Source: Leifsonia sp. AG29
GTDB taxonomy: Bacteria; Actinomycetota; Actinomycetes; Actinomycetales; Microbacteriaceae
Direction: 5' to 3'
NCBI RefSeq assembly: GCF_009765225.1
Contig: NZ_VMSF01000001.1
Span: 1,922,001 to 1,986,000, forward strand
DNA length: 64,000 nt
This document shows, one piece after another, positions 1 through 7,700 of the stretch. The notes beneath the pieces were generated by a model. It was not told the DNA's origin and made no database searches. It worked only from the letters and a program-made list of their open reading frames with translations. The stretch's first letter is position 1; each line of letters opens with the position of its first letter. The translations under genes were made by a program, and so were the position numbers.

Positions 1-791
1 CCGCCCATGCCGTTGACGAAGAGGAGCACGCTGTCGCCTGACGAGAACGGTAGGTCGGTGAGCACGGCCTCCATCATCCGGTCGACGAGACGGTCGGCGG
101 GCTCGATCTTGATGCGCTCGCGTCCCGGCTCGCCGTGGATGCCGACGCCGAACTCGATCTCGTCCTCCGGCAGCACGAAGCCGGGCTGCCCGGCGTGCGG
201 CACCGTGCCGTCGGTCAGCGCCAGACCGATCGAGCGGACGTTCGCGTTCACCCGCTCGGCGATCGCCGTGACCGCGTCGAGGTCGTCGCCGCGATCGGCG
301 GCCGCGCCGGCGATCTTCTCGACGAGCACCGTTCCCGCCACGCCGCGCCTCCCGGCGGTGTACAGCGAGTCCTGGACGGCGACGTCGTCGTTCGTGACCA
401 CCGAGCGCACCGTGATGCCCTCGGCGCCTACCAGGTCGGCGGCCGTCTCGAAGTTCAAGACGTCGCCGGTGTAGTTCTTCACGATGTGCAGCACCCCGGC
501 ACCGCCGTCGGCCGCCTTGGTGGCCTCCACGATCGGCATCGGGGTCGGCGAGGTGAACACCTCGCCCGGGACCGCCGCGTCGAGCATCCCCTTGCCGACG
601 AAACCGGCGTGCAGCGGCTCATGGCCGCTCCCCCCGCCGCTGACGAGGCCGACCTTGCCGCGGACCGGGCCATCGGCCCGGGAGACGAAGCGCGGATCCT
701 GGGACACCGTGACGATGTCGGCGTGAGCTCGGCCGAAGCCCGCGAGGGACTCCGCCACGACGTCGGGAACGTCGTTGATGAGCTTCTTCAT
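1..791 (-). CDS. dhaK: Dihydroxyacetone kinase subunit DhaK (N-terminal part)
   Basis: Encodes the first 263 residues of DhaK, the dihydroxyacetone-binding subunit of a DHA kinase; the C-terminus lies beyond the left edge. Seen: the glycine-rich SGGGSGHEPLHAGFVGKGM block (residues 51-69) and GVGIHGEPG, whose His219 matches the family histidine that holds dihydroxyacetone covalently as a hemiaminal. The start is the ATG at 791-789, preceded by a purine-rich GGAAGG. Known for the family: DhaK works with the ADP- or ATP-carrying DhaL, expected beyond the edge, and the product DHA-phosphate enters glycolysis. It lies 23 bases after trpD on the same strand, but the functional link is unclear. PTS-dependent and ATP-dependent types cannot be told apart without the missing part. 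Confidence 0.93.
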   Translation of the reverse strand, partial: MKKLINDVPDVVAESLAGFGRAHADIVTVSQDPRFVSRADGPVRGKVGLVSGGGSGHEPLHAGFVGKGMLDAAVPGEVFTSPTPMPIVEATKAADGGAGVLHIVKNYTGDVLNFETAADLVGAEGITVRSVVTNDDVAVQDSLYTAGRRGVAGTVLVEKIAGAAADRGDDLDAVTAIAERVNANVRSIGLALTDGTVPHAGQPGFVLPEDEIEFGVGIHGEPGRERIKIEPADRLVDRMMEAVLTDLPFSSGDSVLLFVNGMG

Positions 792-814
792 CGAAACCCT
801 TCCTTCCACTTCTG

Positions 815-1864
815 TCAGTGCGTGGCCGCCACCCACTCGTCGAGCTTCGCGGCCGCAGCCCCGGAGTCGATCGCATCGGCGGCGACCGCCATGTGCGAGC
901 GGAACCGATCCAGGATGGACACCTGGACCCTCGACGGGTCGGACGCGAGCTCGTACGAAACGAGCCCGGCCGCCGCGTTGAGCAACACGATGTCGCGCAC
1001 GGGGCCCTCTTGGCCCGCGAGCACGGCACGCACGACTGCCGCGTTGTACGCGGCGTCCTTCCCGAGGAGATCGTCGATGCGTGCGCGGGGGATCCCCAGG
1101 TCGCGCGGGTCGATGTCGTGCTCGGTGACGAGGCCCCGTGAGACCTCCCAGACATGGCTGTGGCCGGTGGTCGACAGCTCGTCGAGCCCGTCGTCGCCCC
1201 GGAAGACGAGGGCGGTCGCCCCGCGCGTCTGGAACACGCCGACGATGAGCGGGATGCGGTCGAGGGTCGCTACCCCGACGGCCGACGCCTCCGGCCGCGC
1301 CGGGTTGCAGAGCGGCCCGAGATAGTTGAAGACGGTGGGCACCCCGAGCTGCGCGCGCACCGGGCCGGCGTTGCCGAACCCCGGATGGAACGCGCTTGCG
1401 AAGGCGAACGTGATCCCGGTCGACCGGAGCACCTCAGCCACACGCTCCGCGGGCAGAGTCAGGTCGATGCCGAGCGCCGCGAGCACGTCGGAGGAGCCCG
1501 ACGACGAGCTCGCCGCGCGGTTGCCGTGCTTGATCACCGGCACCCCGGCCGACGCGGCCACGATGGAGGCGGTGGTCGACACGTTCACGGTGCCGAACCG
1601 GTCGCCGCCCGTGCCCACGATGTCGAGGGCCATCGGGTCCACGTCGAGCGGGACGGCGTGCTCCAGGATGGCGTCCCGGAAGCCGACGATCTCGTCGACG
1701 GTCTCGCCTTTCGCGCGCAGAGCGATGAGGAAGGCCGCCAGCTGGGCGTCGGTCGCCTCCCCCGTCATGACCTGGTCCATCGCCCAGGCGGCGTCCGCCA
1801 CGCTCAGGTCGTCGCCGGCCAGCAGCGAGGTGAGCACGGCGGACCACGTGGGGGAATCGGTCAT
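815..1864 (-). CDS. trpD: Anthranilate phosphoribosyltransferase
   Basis: Transfers phosphoribose from PRPP to anthranilate, the second step of tryptophan synthesis; cytosolic. The 349-residue length is normal. Seen: GTGGD at 84-88 and KHGNR at 112-116, the PRPP- and anthranilate-binding signatures, after an N-terminal helical domain. The ATG at 1864 is kept. It is divergent from ctaE, and in M. tuberculosis trpD (Rv2192c) is likewise divergent from ctaE (Rv2193), so the pairing is old. No other trp genes are nearby, so the pathway is split. No attenuator-like leader was seen in the 140-base gap shared with ctaE. Confidence 0.96.
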   Translation of the reverse strand: MTDSPTWSAVLTSLLAGDDLSVADAAWAMDQVMTGEATDAQLAAFLIALRAKGETVDEIVGFRDAILEHAVPLDVDPMALDIVGTGGDRFGTVNVSTTASIVAASAGVPVIKHGNRAASSSSGSSDVLAALGIDLTLPAERVAEVLRSTGITFAFASAFHPGFGNAGPVRAQLGVPTVFNYLGPLCNPARPEASAVGVATLDRIPLIVGVFQTRGATALVFRGDDGLDELSTTGHSHVWEVSRGLVTEHDIDPRDLGIPRARIDDLLGKDAAYNAAVVRAVLAGQEGPVRDIVLLNAAAGLVSYELASDPSRVQVSILDRFRSHMAVAADAIDSGAAAAKLDEWVAATH

Positions 1865-1915
1865 GACTCGATCCTACGGTGACCCGACACGCCACGGCGA
1901 GGGGCCTCCCGCGAC

Positions 1916-1934
1916 GAAAATAAGGCTGACCTAA
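1916..1934 (-). promoter_or_regulatory. Possible DtxR/IdeR-like iron box
   Basis: Read on the minus strand this is TTAGGTCAGCCTTATTTTC. It matches 13 of 19 positions of the DtxR/IdeR consensus as I remember it (TTAGGTTAGCCTAACCTAA); the left half is nearly perfect and the right half poor. It lies between the divergent trpD and ctaE, about 60-90 bases upstream of the cytochrome oxidase subunit gene, where iron control would make sense. Single imperfect sites arise by chance, so this is tentative. Confidence 0.3.
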
Positions 1935-1991
1935 CCGGAATCCGACGAGATTCGAGCCTCCTTGGTGAGAAAACCACGGGTTCTTTTCAGC

Positions 1992-1997
1992 CATAAT
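1992..1997 (+). promoter_or_regulatory. Putative -10 box of the ctaE-qcrCAB operon
   Basis: CATAAT is one base from TATAAT. It ends 7 bases before the GTG at 2005, so a transcript starting at the usual distance would begin at or next to that GTG and be leaderless. No clear -35 is present at 16-18 bases. Confidence 0.4.
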
Positions 1998-2004
1998 GGG
2001 TTAC

Positions 2005-2658
2005 GTGACGAGCACCTCCTTGAACCCTTCTGGTGGACTGGCCTCCGCGCCGAGCGCCCCGGCGATCAACCGGCCCAATGTGGTGGCCGTCGGCACGATC
2101 GTCTGGCTCGGCTCCGAGGTGATGTTCTTCGCGGGCCTCTTCGCGATCTACTTCACCCTCAAGTCCACCTCCCCCGCCCTCTGGGCCGCCGAGACCGCGC
2201 ACCTCAACGTGCCCTATGCGGCGGTCAACACGACCGTCCTGGTGCTCAGCTCGGTCACCTGCCAGTTCGGTGTGTTCGCCGCCGAGCGGCTGCAGGCTCG
2301 TCGCGCCGGGGGCCTCTTCCAGTTCTGGAAGTGGGGCATGGTCGAGTGGTTCGCCCTGTCCTACATCATGGGCGCGATCTTCGTCTCCGGGCAGGTCCTC
2401 GAGTACGCCACCCTGGTCTCGGAGGGCATCTCGCTCAACGCCAACGCCTACGGGTCGGCGTTCTACCTCACCACCGGCTTCCACGCCCTCCACGTCACGG
2501 GCGGGCTCATCGCATTCCTCCTCGTCATCGGCCGCGCCTTCGCGGTCAAGTACTTCGGCCACAAGGAGGCGACGAGCGCCATCGTCGTCTCGTACTACTG
2601 GCACTTCGTCGACGTCGTGTGGATCGGACTGTTCGCGGTCATCTACATCATTCGCTAG
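2005..2658 (+). CDS. ctaE: Cytochrome c oxidase subunit III
   Basis: Subunit III of the aa3-type cytochrome c oxidase, an integral membrane protein supporting the proton-pumping core. About 217 residues with several hydrophobic segments, plus conserved stretches such as [15 protein letters not shown] early and the [12 protein letters not shown] helix. An in-frame ATG lies at 1996, but it overlaps a good -10 box and has no ribosome binding site; GTG 2005 fits a leaderless transcript and gives the usual MTSTSLNP-like N-terminus, so I prefer it. It heads the rightward ctaE-qcrC-qcrA-qcrB operon, whose products join CtaC, CtaD and CtaF in the actinobacterial bcc-aa3 supercomplex. Confidence 0.95.
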   Translation: MTSTSLNPSGGLASAPSAPAINRPNVVAVGTIVWLGSEVMFFAGLFAIYFTLKSTSPALWAAETAHLNVPYAAVNTTVLVLSSVTCQFGVFAAERLQARRAGGLFQFWKWGMVEWFALSYIMGAIFVSGQVLEYATLVSEGISLNANAYGSAFYLTTGFHALHVTGGLIAFLLVIGRAFAVKYFGHKEATSAIVVSYYWHFVDVVWIGLFAVIYIIR

Positions 2659-2680
2659 AAACAGGAGCTGACCTCACCCC

Positions 2681-3547
2681 ATGCGTCCCCGTTCCGGAAC
2701 ACACACCCGCAGCGCCGCGAAGAACCGCGCCAGGTCGTCGGCTGCCCGCACCAAGACGCCCCGCAAGACCGGCCGCCGCCACCCGCTGGCCACGATCGCC
2801 CTGCTGGCGGTCGGACTGGGCCTGACCGGAGGCGCGTACGCGACCTTCACGACGACCACGGCGTCCGCCGACCAGCCCCAGGCGCAGGTCGCCAGCCAGA
2901 GCTCGATCACCGAGGGCAACAAGCTCTTCCAGGCCAACTGCGCGACCTGCCACGGCCTGCAGGCGCAGGGGTCCTCCGTAGCGCCGAGCCTGATCGGCGT
3001 CGGCGCCGCGGCCGTCGACTTCCAGGTCGGCACCGGCCGCATGCCGATGCAGATGCAGGGCCCGCAGGCTCAGGAGAAGCCGGTCCAGTTCACCGACGCG
3101 GAGGTCAAGGCGCTCGCCGACTACGTCGCGTCGCTCGGCCCGGGCCCGTCGGTCCCCGAGCAGAAATACCTCGCCGGCGACGGCAACGCCGCCCGCGGCG
3201 CCGAGCTGTTCCGCGTCAACTGCGCCATGTGCCACAACGTGGCCGGCGCGGGCGGCGCGCTGACCGAGGGCAAGTACGCGCCGTCGCTCAAGGGCGTCAG
3301 CGCCAAGCACATCTACGAGGCCATGGTCACCGGCCCGCAGAACATGCCGGTGTTCAACGATCTGAACATCACGCCGCAGGGCAAGGCCGACATCATCACC
3401 TACCTCAAGTACATCCAGACCAACGCCTCCCCCGGCGGCTACGGCCTGGAGGACCTCGGCCCCGTCGCCGAGGGCCTGTTCCTCTGGATCTTCGGGCTGG
3501 GCGCCATCGTCGCCCTGACCGTCTGGATCACGGCCAAGTCCAACTGA
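2681..3547 (+). CDS. qcrC: Cytochrome bc1 complex dihaem cytochrome c subunit
   Basis: The dihaem cytochrome c of the actinobacterial bc1 (bcc) complex, passing electrons straight to the CuA site of the oxidase without soluble cytochrome c. 288 residues: a basic N-terminus, an N-terminal membrane anchor or signal (about 36-55), haem c motifs CATCH at 87-91 and CAMCH at 181-185, and a C-terminal membrane helix (about 262-284). Two CxxCH motifs are the diagnostic actinobacterial feature. An AGGAG lies about 13 bases before the ATG, a long spacing. It is second in the ctaE-qcrCAB operon. Confidence 0.96.
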   Translation: MRPRSGTHTRSAAKNRARSSAARTKTPRKTGRRHPLATIALLAVGLGLTGGAYATFTTTTASADQPQAQVASQSSITEGNKLFQANCATCHGLQAQGSSVAPSLIGVGAAAVDFQVGTGRMPMQMQGPQAQEKPVQFTDAEVKALADYVASLGPGPSVPEQKYLAGDGNAARGAELFRVNCAMCHNVAGAGGALTEGKYAPSLKGVSAKHIYEAMVTGPQNMPVFNDLNITPQGKADIITYLKYIQTNASPGGYGLEDLGPVAEGLFLWIFGLGAIVALTVWITAKSN

Positions 3548-3584
3548 GCCGGTACCGGGTAGAGACACAGCAAGAAGGAGAGCA

Positions 3585-4658
3585 ATGGCACAGGACGACA
3601 ACGGCGGGCACGAGCTGACGCCGGCCGGTTCGTCAGCCGTCGACGTGCACCGCACGGGCGACCCCGGCACCGCGGTGATCATCCGCGACGCCGTGGAGAA
3701 CCCCGGCTTCCCGCCGCACCGCCCCCGGGTCACCGACCTCGACCCGCGCAAGGAGCGGCGCGCCGAGCGCACCGTCTACACGCTGTTCTACCTGTCCATC
3801 GCCGGGAGCGTCTGGGCGGTCGCCGCCTACATGGCGTTCCCGATCAACGACAGCGACCCGGGCTCCGTCCGGCTGAACAACCTGTTCATCGGCATCGGCA
3901 TCGCCCTCGCGCTGCTCGCCATCGGCATCGGTGCGGTGCACTGGGGCAAGGCCCTCATGCACGAGAAGGAGGGCGTCGACCTCCGTCACCCGGTCCGGGG
4001 CAAGGAGGCGACGACCGAGCGCGCCGCCGAGATCTTCCGCCAGGCCGACGAGGAGTCCGGCTTCAGCCGCCGCACCCTCGTGCGCAACAGCCTCATCGGG
4101 GCGCTCATCGCGTTCCCGCTCCCCGCGGTCGTGCTCTTCCGCGGGCTGGCCCCGCAGGGCGAGGACCCGGCGGAGCTCCTCTCGAACACCTTCTGGAAGA
4201 AGGGCCTGCGGCTCACGCGCGATCCCTCCGGCACGCCGATCAAGGCGTCGGACGTCACGCTGGGCAGCGTCTTCCACGTCATCCCCGAAGGGCTCAACGA
4301 GTCCGAGAACAAACTGGAGGAGAAGGCCAAGGCCGCCGTGCTCCTCATGCGCCTCAAGCCCGAGGACCTGCACGTCTCCAAGGGTCGCGAGAACTGGAAC
4401 TACGACGGGATCGTCGCCTACTCCAAGATCTGCACGCACGTCGGGTGCCCCGTGGCGCTCTACGAGCAGCAGACGCACCACCTGCTCTGCCCGTGCCACC
4501 AGTCGCAGTTCGACATCACGCATGAAGCGCAGGTCATCTTCGGACCGGCGAAGCGGCCTCTGCCGCAGCTGCCGATCACCGTCGACGCCGATGGCTACCT
4601 GGTCGCCCGCAGCGACTTCCACGAGCCCGTCGGCCCGAGCTTCTGGGAGCGTCATTGA
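3585..4658 (+). CDS. qcrA: Ubiquinol-cytochrome c reductase Rieske iron-sulfur subunit
   Basis: Rieske [2Fe-2S] subunit taking an electron from menaquinol at the Qo site. 357 residues, long because actinobacterial QcrA has three membrane helices (about 66-85, 100-120 and 165-185) instead of one. The cluster ligands are seen in CTHVGC (C283, H285, with C288 of the disulphide) and CPCH (C302, C304, H305). An AAGGAG lies a few bases before the ATG. The end overlaps the TTG start of qcrB by four bases (TTGA), so the two are probably translationally coupled. Confidence 0.96.
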   Translation: MAQDDNGGHELTPAGSSAVDVHRTGDPGTAVIIRDAVENPGFPPHRPRVTDLDPRKERRAERTVYTLFYLSIAGSVWAVAAYMAFPINDSDPGSVRLNNLFIGIGIALALLAIGIGAVHWGKALMHEKEGVDLRHPVRGKEATTERAAEIFRQADEESGFSRRTLVRNSLIGALIAFPLPAVVLFRGLAPQGEDPAELLSNTFWKKGLRLTRDPSGTPIKASDVTLGSVFHVIPEGLNESENKLEEKAKAAVLLMRLKPEDLHVSKGRENWNYDGIVAYSKICTHVGCPVALYEQQTHHLLCPCHQSQFDITHEAQVIFGPAKRPLPQLPITVDADGYLVARSDFHEPVGPSFWERH

Positions 4659-6271
4659 GCACCACGACCGCCGCACCCGCGGCAACGACACCGGTCAAGA
4701 AGGGGGGGTTCACGGCAGCCGCCGCGAACTACCTCGAGGACCGCACCAGCATCTCGGGCGCCGTCAAGGAGTTCGGGCGCAAGATCTTCCCGGACCACTG
4801 GTCCTTCCTCCTCGGTGAGGTGGCGCTCTACAGCTTCGTCGTCATCCTGATCACTGGGACCTTCCTGACGTTCTTCTTCCAAGCGTCCATGGCCGAGGTC
4901 GTCTACAACGGCTCGTACGTCCCGCTCAAGGGCATCGAGATGTCCTCGGCGATGCAGTCCACGCTCAACATCTCCTTCGAGGTGCGCGGCGGCCTGCTCG
5001 TCCGTCAGATCCACCACTGGGCGGCGCTCCTCTTCGTGGCGGCCATCGGTCTCCACATGCTGCGCATCTTCTTCACGGGTGCGTTCCGGAAGCCGCGCGA
5101 GCTGAACTGGGTGATCGGCTTCGTGCTGTTCATCCTCGCGATGGGTGAGGGCTTCACCGGCTACTCCCTCCCCGACGACCTGCTGTCGGGCAACGGCCTC
5201 CGCATCATCGACGGTCTGATCAAGGGTCTTCCCGTCGTCGGCACCTGGATCTCGTTCCTCCTGTTCGGCGGCGAGTTCCCGGGCACCGCCATCGTGGGCC
5301 GCCTCTACACGCTGCACATCCTGCTGCTCCCGGCTCTCGTCGTCGCGTTCATCGCCCTGCACCTGATGTTCGTCGTGATCCACAAGCACACCCAGTACGC
5401 GGCCCCCGGTCGCACGCAGGGCAACGTGGTCGGCTACCCGGTCCTGCCGGTGTACGCCGCGAAGGCCGGCGGGTTCTTCTTCATCGTGTTCGGTGTCGTC
5501 GCGCTCATCGCGTCGCTCTTCACCATCAACCCGATCTGGAACTACGGGCCGTACGACCCCTCCCCGGTATCCGCCGGTACTCAGCCCGACTGGTACATCG
5601 GCTTCGCCGACGGCGCGCTCCGCCTGGTTCCGCCGGGCTGGGAGTTCGTCTGGCTGAACCGGACCTGGTCGTTCAACATCATCATCCCGGTCGCGATCCT
5701 CGGGCTGTTCATCCTCGTCGTCATGATCTACCCCTTCCTCGAGGCGTGGATCACCGGCGACAAGCGCGAGCACCACATCCTCGACCGTCCCCGCAACGCG
5801 GCCAACCGCACGGCCATCGGCGCCGCCGGCGTCACGTTCTACGCGGTCTTCTGGGCGGCGGCCAGCTCCGACCTGATGGCCACGCACTTCAAGCTGACCA
5901 TGGAGGGTGTGATCCACACCCTTCAGGCGCTGCTCTTCGTCGGCCCGCTCGTGGCCTTCGTTGTCACCAAGCGCGTCTGCCTGGCGCTGCAGAAGAAGGA
6001 CCGCTCGATCGCCCTCCACGGCTTCGAGACCGGCCGCATCGTCAAGCTCCCGGGCGGCGAGTTCATCGAGGTCCACGAGCAGCTCAGCGACTACGAGCGC
6101 TGGCGTCTGGTCTCGTACGAGGCATACGAGCCCCTGATGATCCGCCCGAATAAGCGCGGACGCATCACCGTCGGTAACCGTGTGCGTGCGGGTCTGTCGC
6201 GATGGTTCTTCGAGGACCGCATCGTCCCGCCCACCCGGGGCGAGCTCGAGTCGGGCCACGGCTCTCACTGA
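4655..6271 (+). CDS. qcrB: Cytochrome bc1 complex cytochrome b subunit
   Basis: Membrane cytochrome b with two b-type haems and the Qo and Qi quinone sites. 538 residues, the long actinobacterial form with a C-terminal extension rather than the roughly 400-residue mitochondrial type. Seen: paired histidines on two helices (RQIHHWAALL with GLHMLR, and TLHILLLP with ALHLMF), which carry the haems, and aromatic-rich membrane segments. The start is a TTG sharing four bases with the qcrA stop. It is the last gene of the operon and is followed at once by a perfect 18-bp terminator hairpin. In mycobacteria this subunit is the target of imidazopyridine drugs such as telacebec (Q203). Confidence 0.96.
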   Translation: MSTTTAAPAATTPVKKGGFTAAAANYLEDRTSISGAVKEFGRKIFPDHWSFLLGEVALYSFVVILITGTFLTFFFQASMAEVVYNGSYVPLKGIEMSSAMQSTLNISFEVRGGLLVRQIHHWAALLFVAAIGLHMLRIFFTGAFRKPRELNWVIGFVLFILAMGEGFTGYSLPDDLLSGNGLRIIDGLIKGLPVVGTWISFLLFGGEFPGTAIVGRLYTLHILLLPALVVAFIALHLMFVVIHKHTQYAAPGRTQGNVVGYPVLPVYAAKAGGFFFIVFGVVALIASLFTINPIWNYGPYDPSPVSAGTQPDWYIGFADGALRLVPPGWEFVWLNRTWSFNIIIPVAILGLFILVVMIYPFLEAWITGDKREHHILDRPRNAANRTAIGAAGVTFYAVFWAAASSDLMATHFKLTMEGVIHTLQALLFVGPLVAFVVTKRVCLALQKKDRSIALHGFETGRIVKLPGGEFIEVHEQLSDYERWRLVSYEAYEPLMIRPNKRGRITVGNRVRAGLSRWFFEDRIVPPTRGELESGHGSH

Positions 6272-6281
6272 GTGTGACTCT

Positions 6282-6323
6282 CACAGAAGCGCCGGCGCGG
6301 ATCATCGCGCCGGCGCTTCTGTG
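6282..6323 (+). terminator. Terminator hairpin after qcrB
   Basis: A perfect 18-bp stem (CACAGAAGCGCCGGCGCG and its complement) with a GATCAT loop starts 10 bases after the qcrB stop. There is no long U tract (TTCCCCC follows), as is common for actinobacterial terminators. Confidence 0.85.
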
Positions 6324-6358
6324 TTCCCCCCGCCCGCATCCCTCGGAGGACCCTGACC

Positions 6359-7174
6359 GTGGCCGCTGACCTCGACCGGCTCGCTGCATGGTTGCGCTGT
6401 CCGGTCTGCACGGCCGACCTCCGGCCCGTCGACCGGCTCACACTCGGCTGTGGCAACGGACACCGCCACGACGTCAACAAGCGCGGCTACGTCGCGCTCC
6501 TCGGCAGCGGAACGAGCCACGTCGGCGACACGGCGGACATGCTCGATGCACGCGAGCGCGTACTCGAGGGGGGCGCCTACTCCCCCATCGCCGCCGCAGT
6601 TTCTGCTGCCTGCTCGGGTGAGCACATCGTCGACGCAGGCGCCGGGACCGGCTACTACCTTCGTGCGGCCCTGCCAGGCCGACCGGGTGCTCACGGATTG
6701 GCGATGGACCTGTCCGCTCAGGCTGTGGCTCGTGCCGTGCGCTCCTCAGACCGCATCGACGGGCTCGTCGCCGACACGTGGCGCCCATTGCCGATACGCT
6801 CCGGCGTTGCCGATGTCGTGCTCGACGTGTTCGCCCCACGGAATCTTCCGGAGTTCCAGCGAGTTCTCCGGCCGGACGGTCGCCTCGTCGTCGTGGTGCC
6901 GCGCGCCGACCATCTCGGATCGCTGCGAGAGACGGGCACGATGCTCGACATCCCCTCCGACAAGGCAGATGACGTCATCCACGCCTCAGAGACGCTGTAC
7001 GCCCTCCTCCGTCGCGAACACGTCGCCTACGACCTGCCGCTGACGGATGACCTCCGAACCGCTCTGATCGCCATGGGGCCGTCGGCTCGGCATGCTTCCC
7101 GACACACCGCGGAGCCCGTCACCGTGGGGAGCACGCGGGTCTCCGTCGACGTCCTGCTGTTCTCGCGGCGCTGA
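6359..7174 (+). CDS. 23S rRNA (guanine-N1)-methyltransferase, RlmA(II)/TlrB-like
   Basis: Class I SAM-dependent methyltransferase of the RlmA family, which methylates N1 of G745 or G748 in 23S rRNA; the Gram-positive RlmA(II)/TlrB branch modifies G748 and can give tylosin-type macrolide resistance. 271 residues. Seen: an N-terminal zinc knuckle (C14, C17, C31, H35), the family strings GYVALL and DTADML, the SAM loop VDAGAGTG (about 91-98), and FAPRN followed by RVLRPDGRL. GTG start with GGAGGA eight bases upstream. It is flanked by terminators on both sides, so it is a single-gene unit between two respiratory clusters. Codon use differs from its neighbours: many CCA, GGA, CTT, GTT, GCT and ATA codons and visibly lower GC3, suggesting recent transfer. 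The family is firm; G748 specificity is inferred. Confidence 0.88.
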   Translation: MAADLDRLAAWLRCPVCTADLRPVDRLTLGCGNGHRHDVNKRGYVALLGSGTSHVGDTADMLDARERVLEGGAYSPIAAAVSAACSGEHIVDAGAGTGYYLRAALPGRPGAHGLAMDLSAQAVARAVRSSDRIDGLVADTWRPLPIRSGVADVVLDVFAPRNLPEFQRVLRPDGRLVVVVPRADHLGSLRETGTMLDIPSDKADDVIHASETLYALLRREHVAYDLPLTDDLRTALIAMGPSARHASRHTAEPVTVGSTRVSVDVLLFSRR

Positions 7175-7229
7175 CACGCATCGCTCCCGCCGCAGAAGAG
7201 TCCGCAGCGTTCCTTGTGCACAACGGCAA

Positions 7230-7257
7230 AGGGCCGCCTCCCGAGGGAGACGGCCCT
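7230..7257. terminator. Bidirectional terminator between the methyltransferase gene and ctaF
   Basis: AGGGCCG pairs with CGGCCCT, extended after one mismatch by CTCC with GGAG, around a small CGAG loop. It sits between two converging genes and can serve both. Confidence 0.7.
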
Positions 7258-7274
7258 GCAGTCGCTGGTGCGAC

Positions 7275-7697
7275 TCAGCGAGCGAAGTAGCCGCGGTAGT
7301 ACTCGTAGACCCAGCCCACGATGCAGACGACGCTGAACGCGACACCGATGAAGCAGATCCAGATCCCGACGGCGAGACCGAGCATCACGAGACCCGCGCC
7401 GAAGGCCAGAGAGACCGGCCACCAGCTCCACGGGCTGAAGTGACCCAGCTCCGGGTCGCCGTCGTCGATGTTGGCGTCGAGACGGTCCTCGGGCAGTTCG
7501 CCGCCCTGGGAGGCGTGCGAGCGGCCCACGTAGAACGCGATGAACGCGGCGAGAATCGCACTGAGGACGAGCGCCACCGTACCCACCCACTCCACGTTGC
7601 GGTGGAACGGGTCAATGAGGTTCCAGAGGGTGTAGACGATCGCAGACAGAACGAAGAACGCGGAGAGGATCCAGAAGAGGATCGCGTTGGTTCTCAT
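7275..7697 (-). CDS. ctaF: Cytochrome c oxidase subunit IV (actinobacterial)
   Basis: Small accessory subunit of the actinobacterial aa3 oxidase. 140 residues: two N-terminal membrane helices (about 7-27 and 38-58), a charged stretch (ELPEDRLDANIDDGDPELGH), two more hydrophobic segments, and an aromatic C-terminus with YEYYRGYF. This layout is diagnostic for CtaF (Rv2199c type). It starts three bases after the ctaD stop and ends the leftward ctaC-ctaD-ctaF operon, with a terminator just beyond. Confidence 0.93.
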   Translation of the reverse strand: MRTNAILFWILSAFFVLSAIVYTLWNLIDPFHRNVEWVGTVALVLSAILAAFIAFYVGRSHASQGGELPEDRLDANIDDGDPELGHFSPWSWWPVSLAFGAGLVMLGLAVGIWICFIGVAFSVVCIVGWVYEYYRGYFAR

Positions 7698-7700
7698 CGG

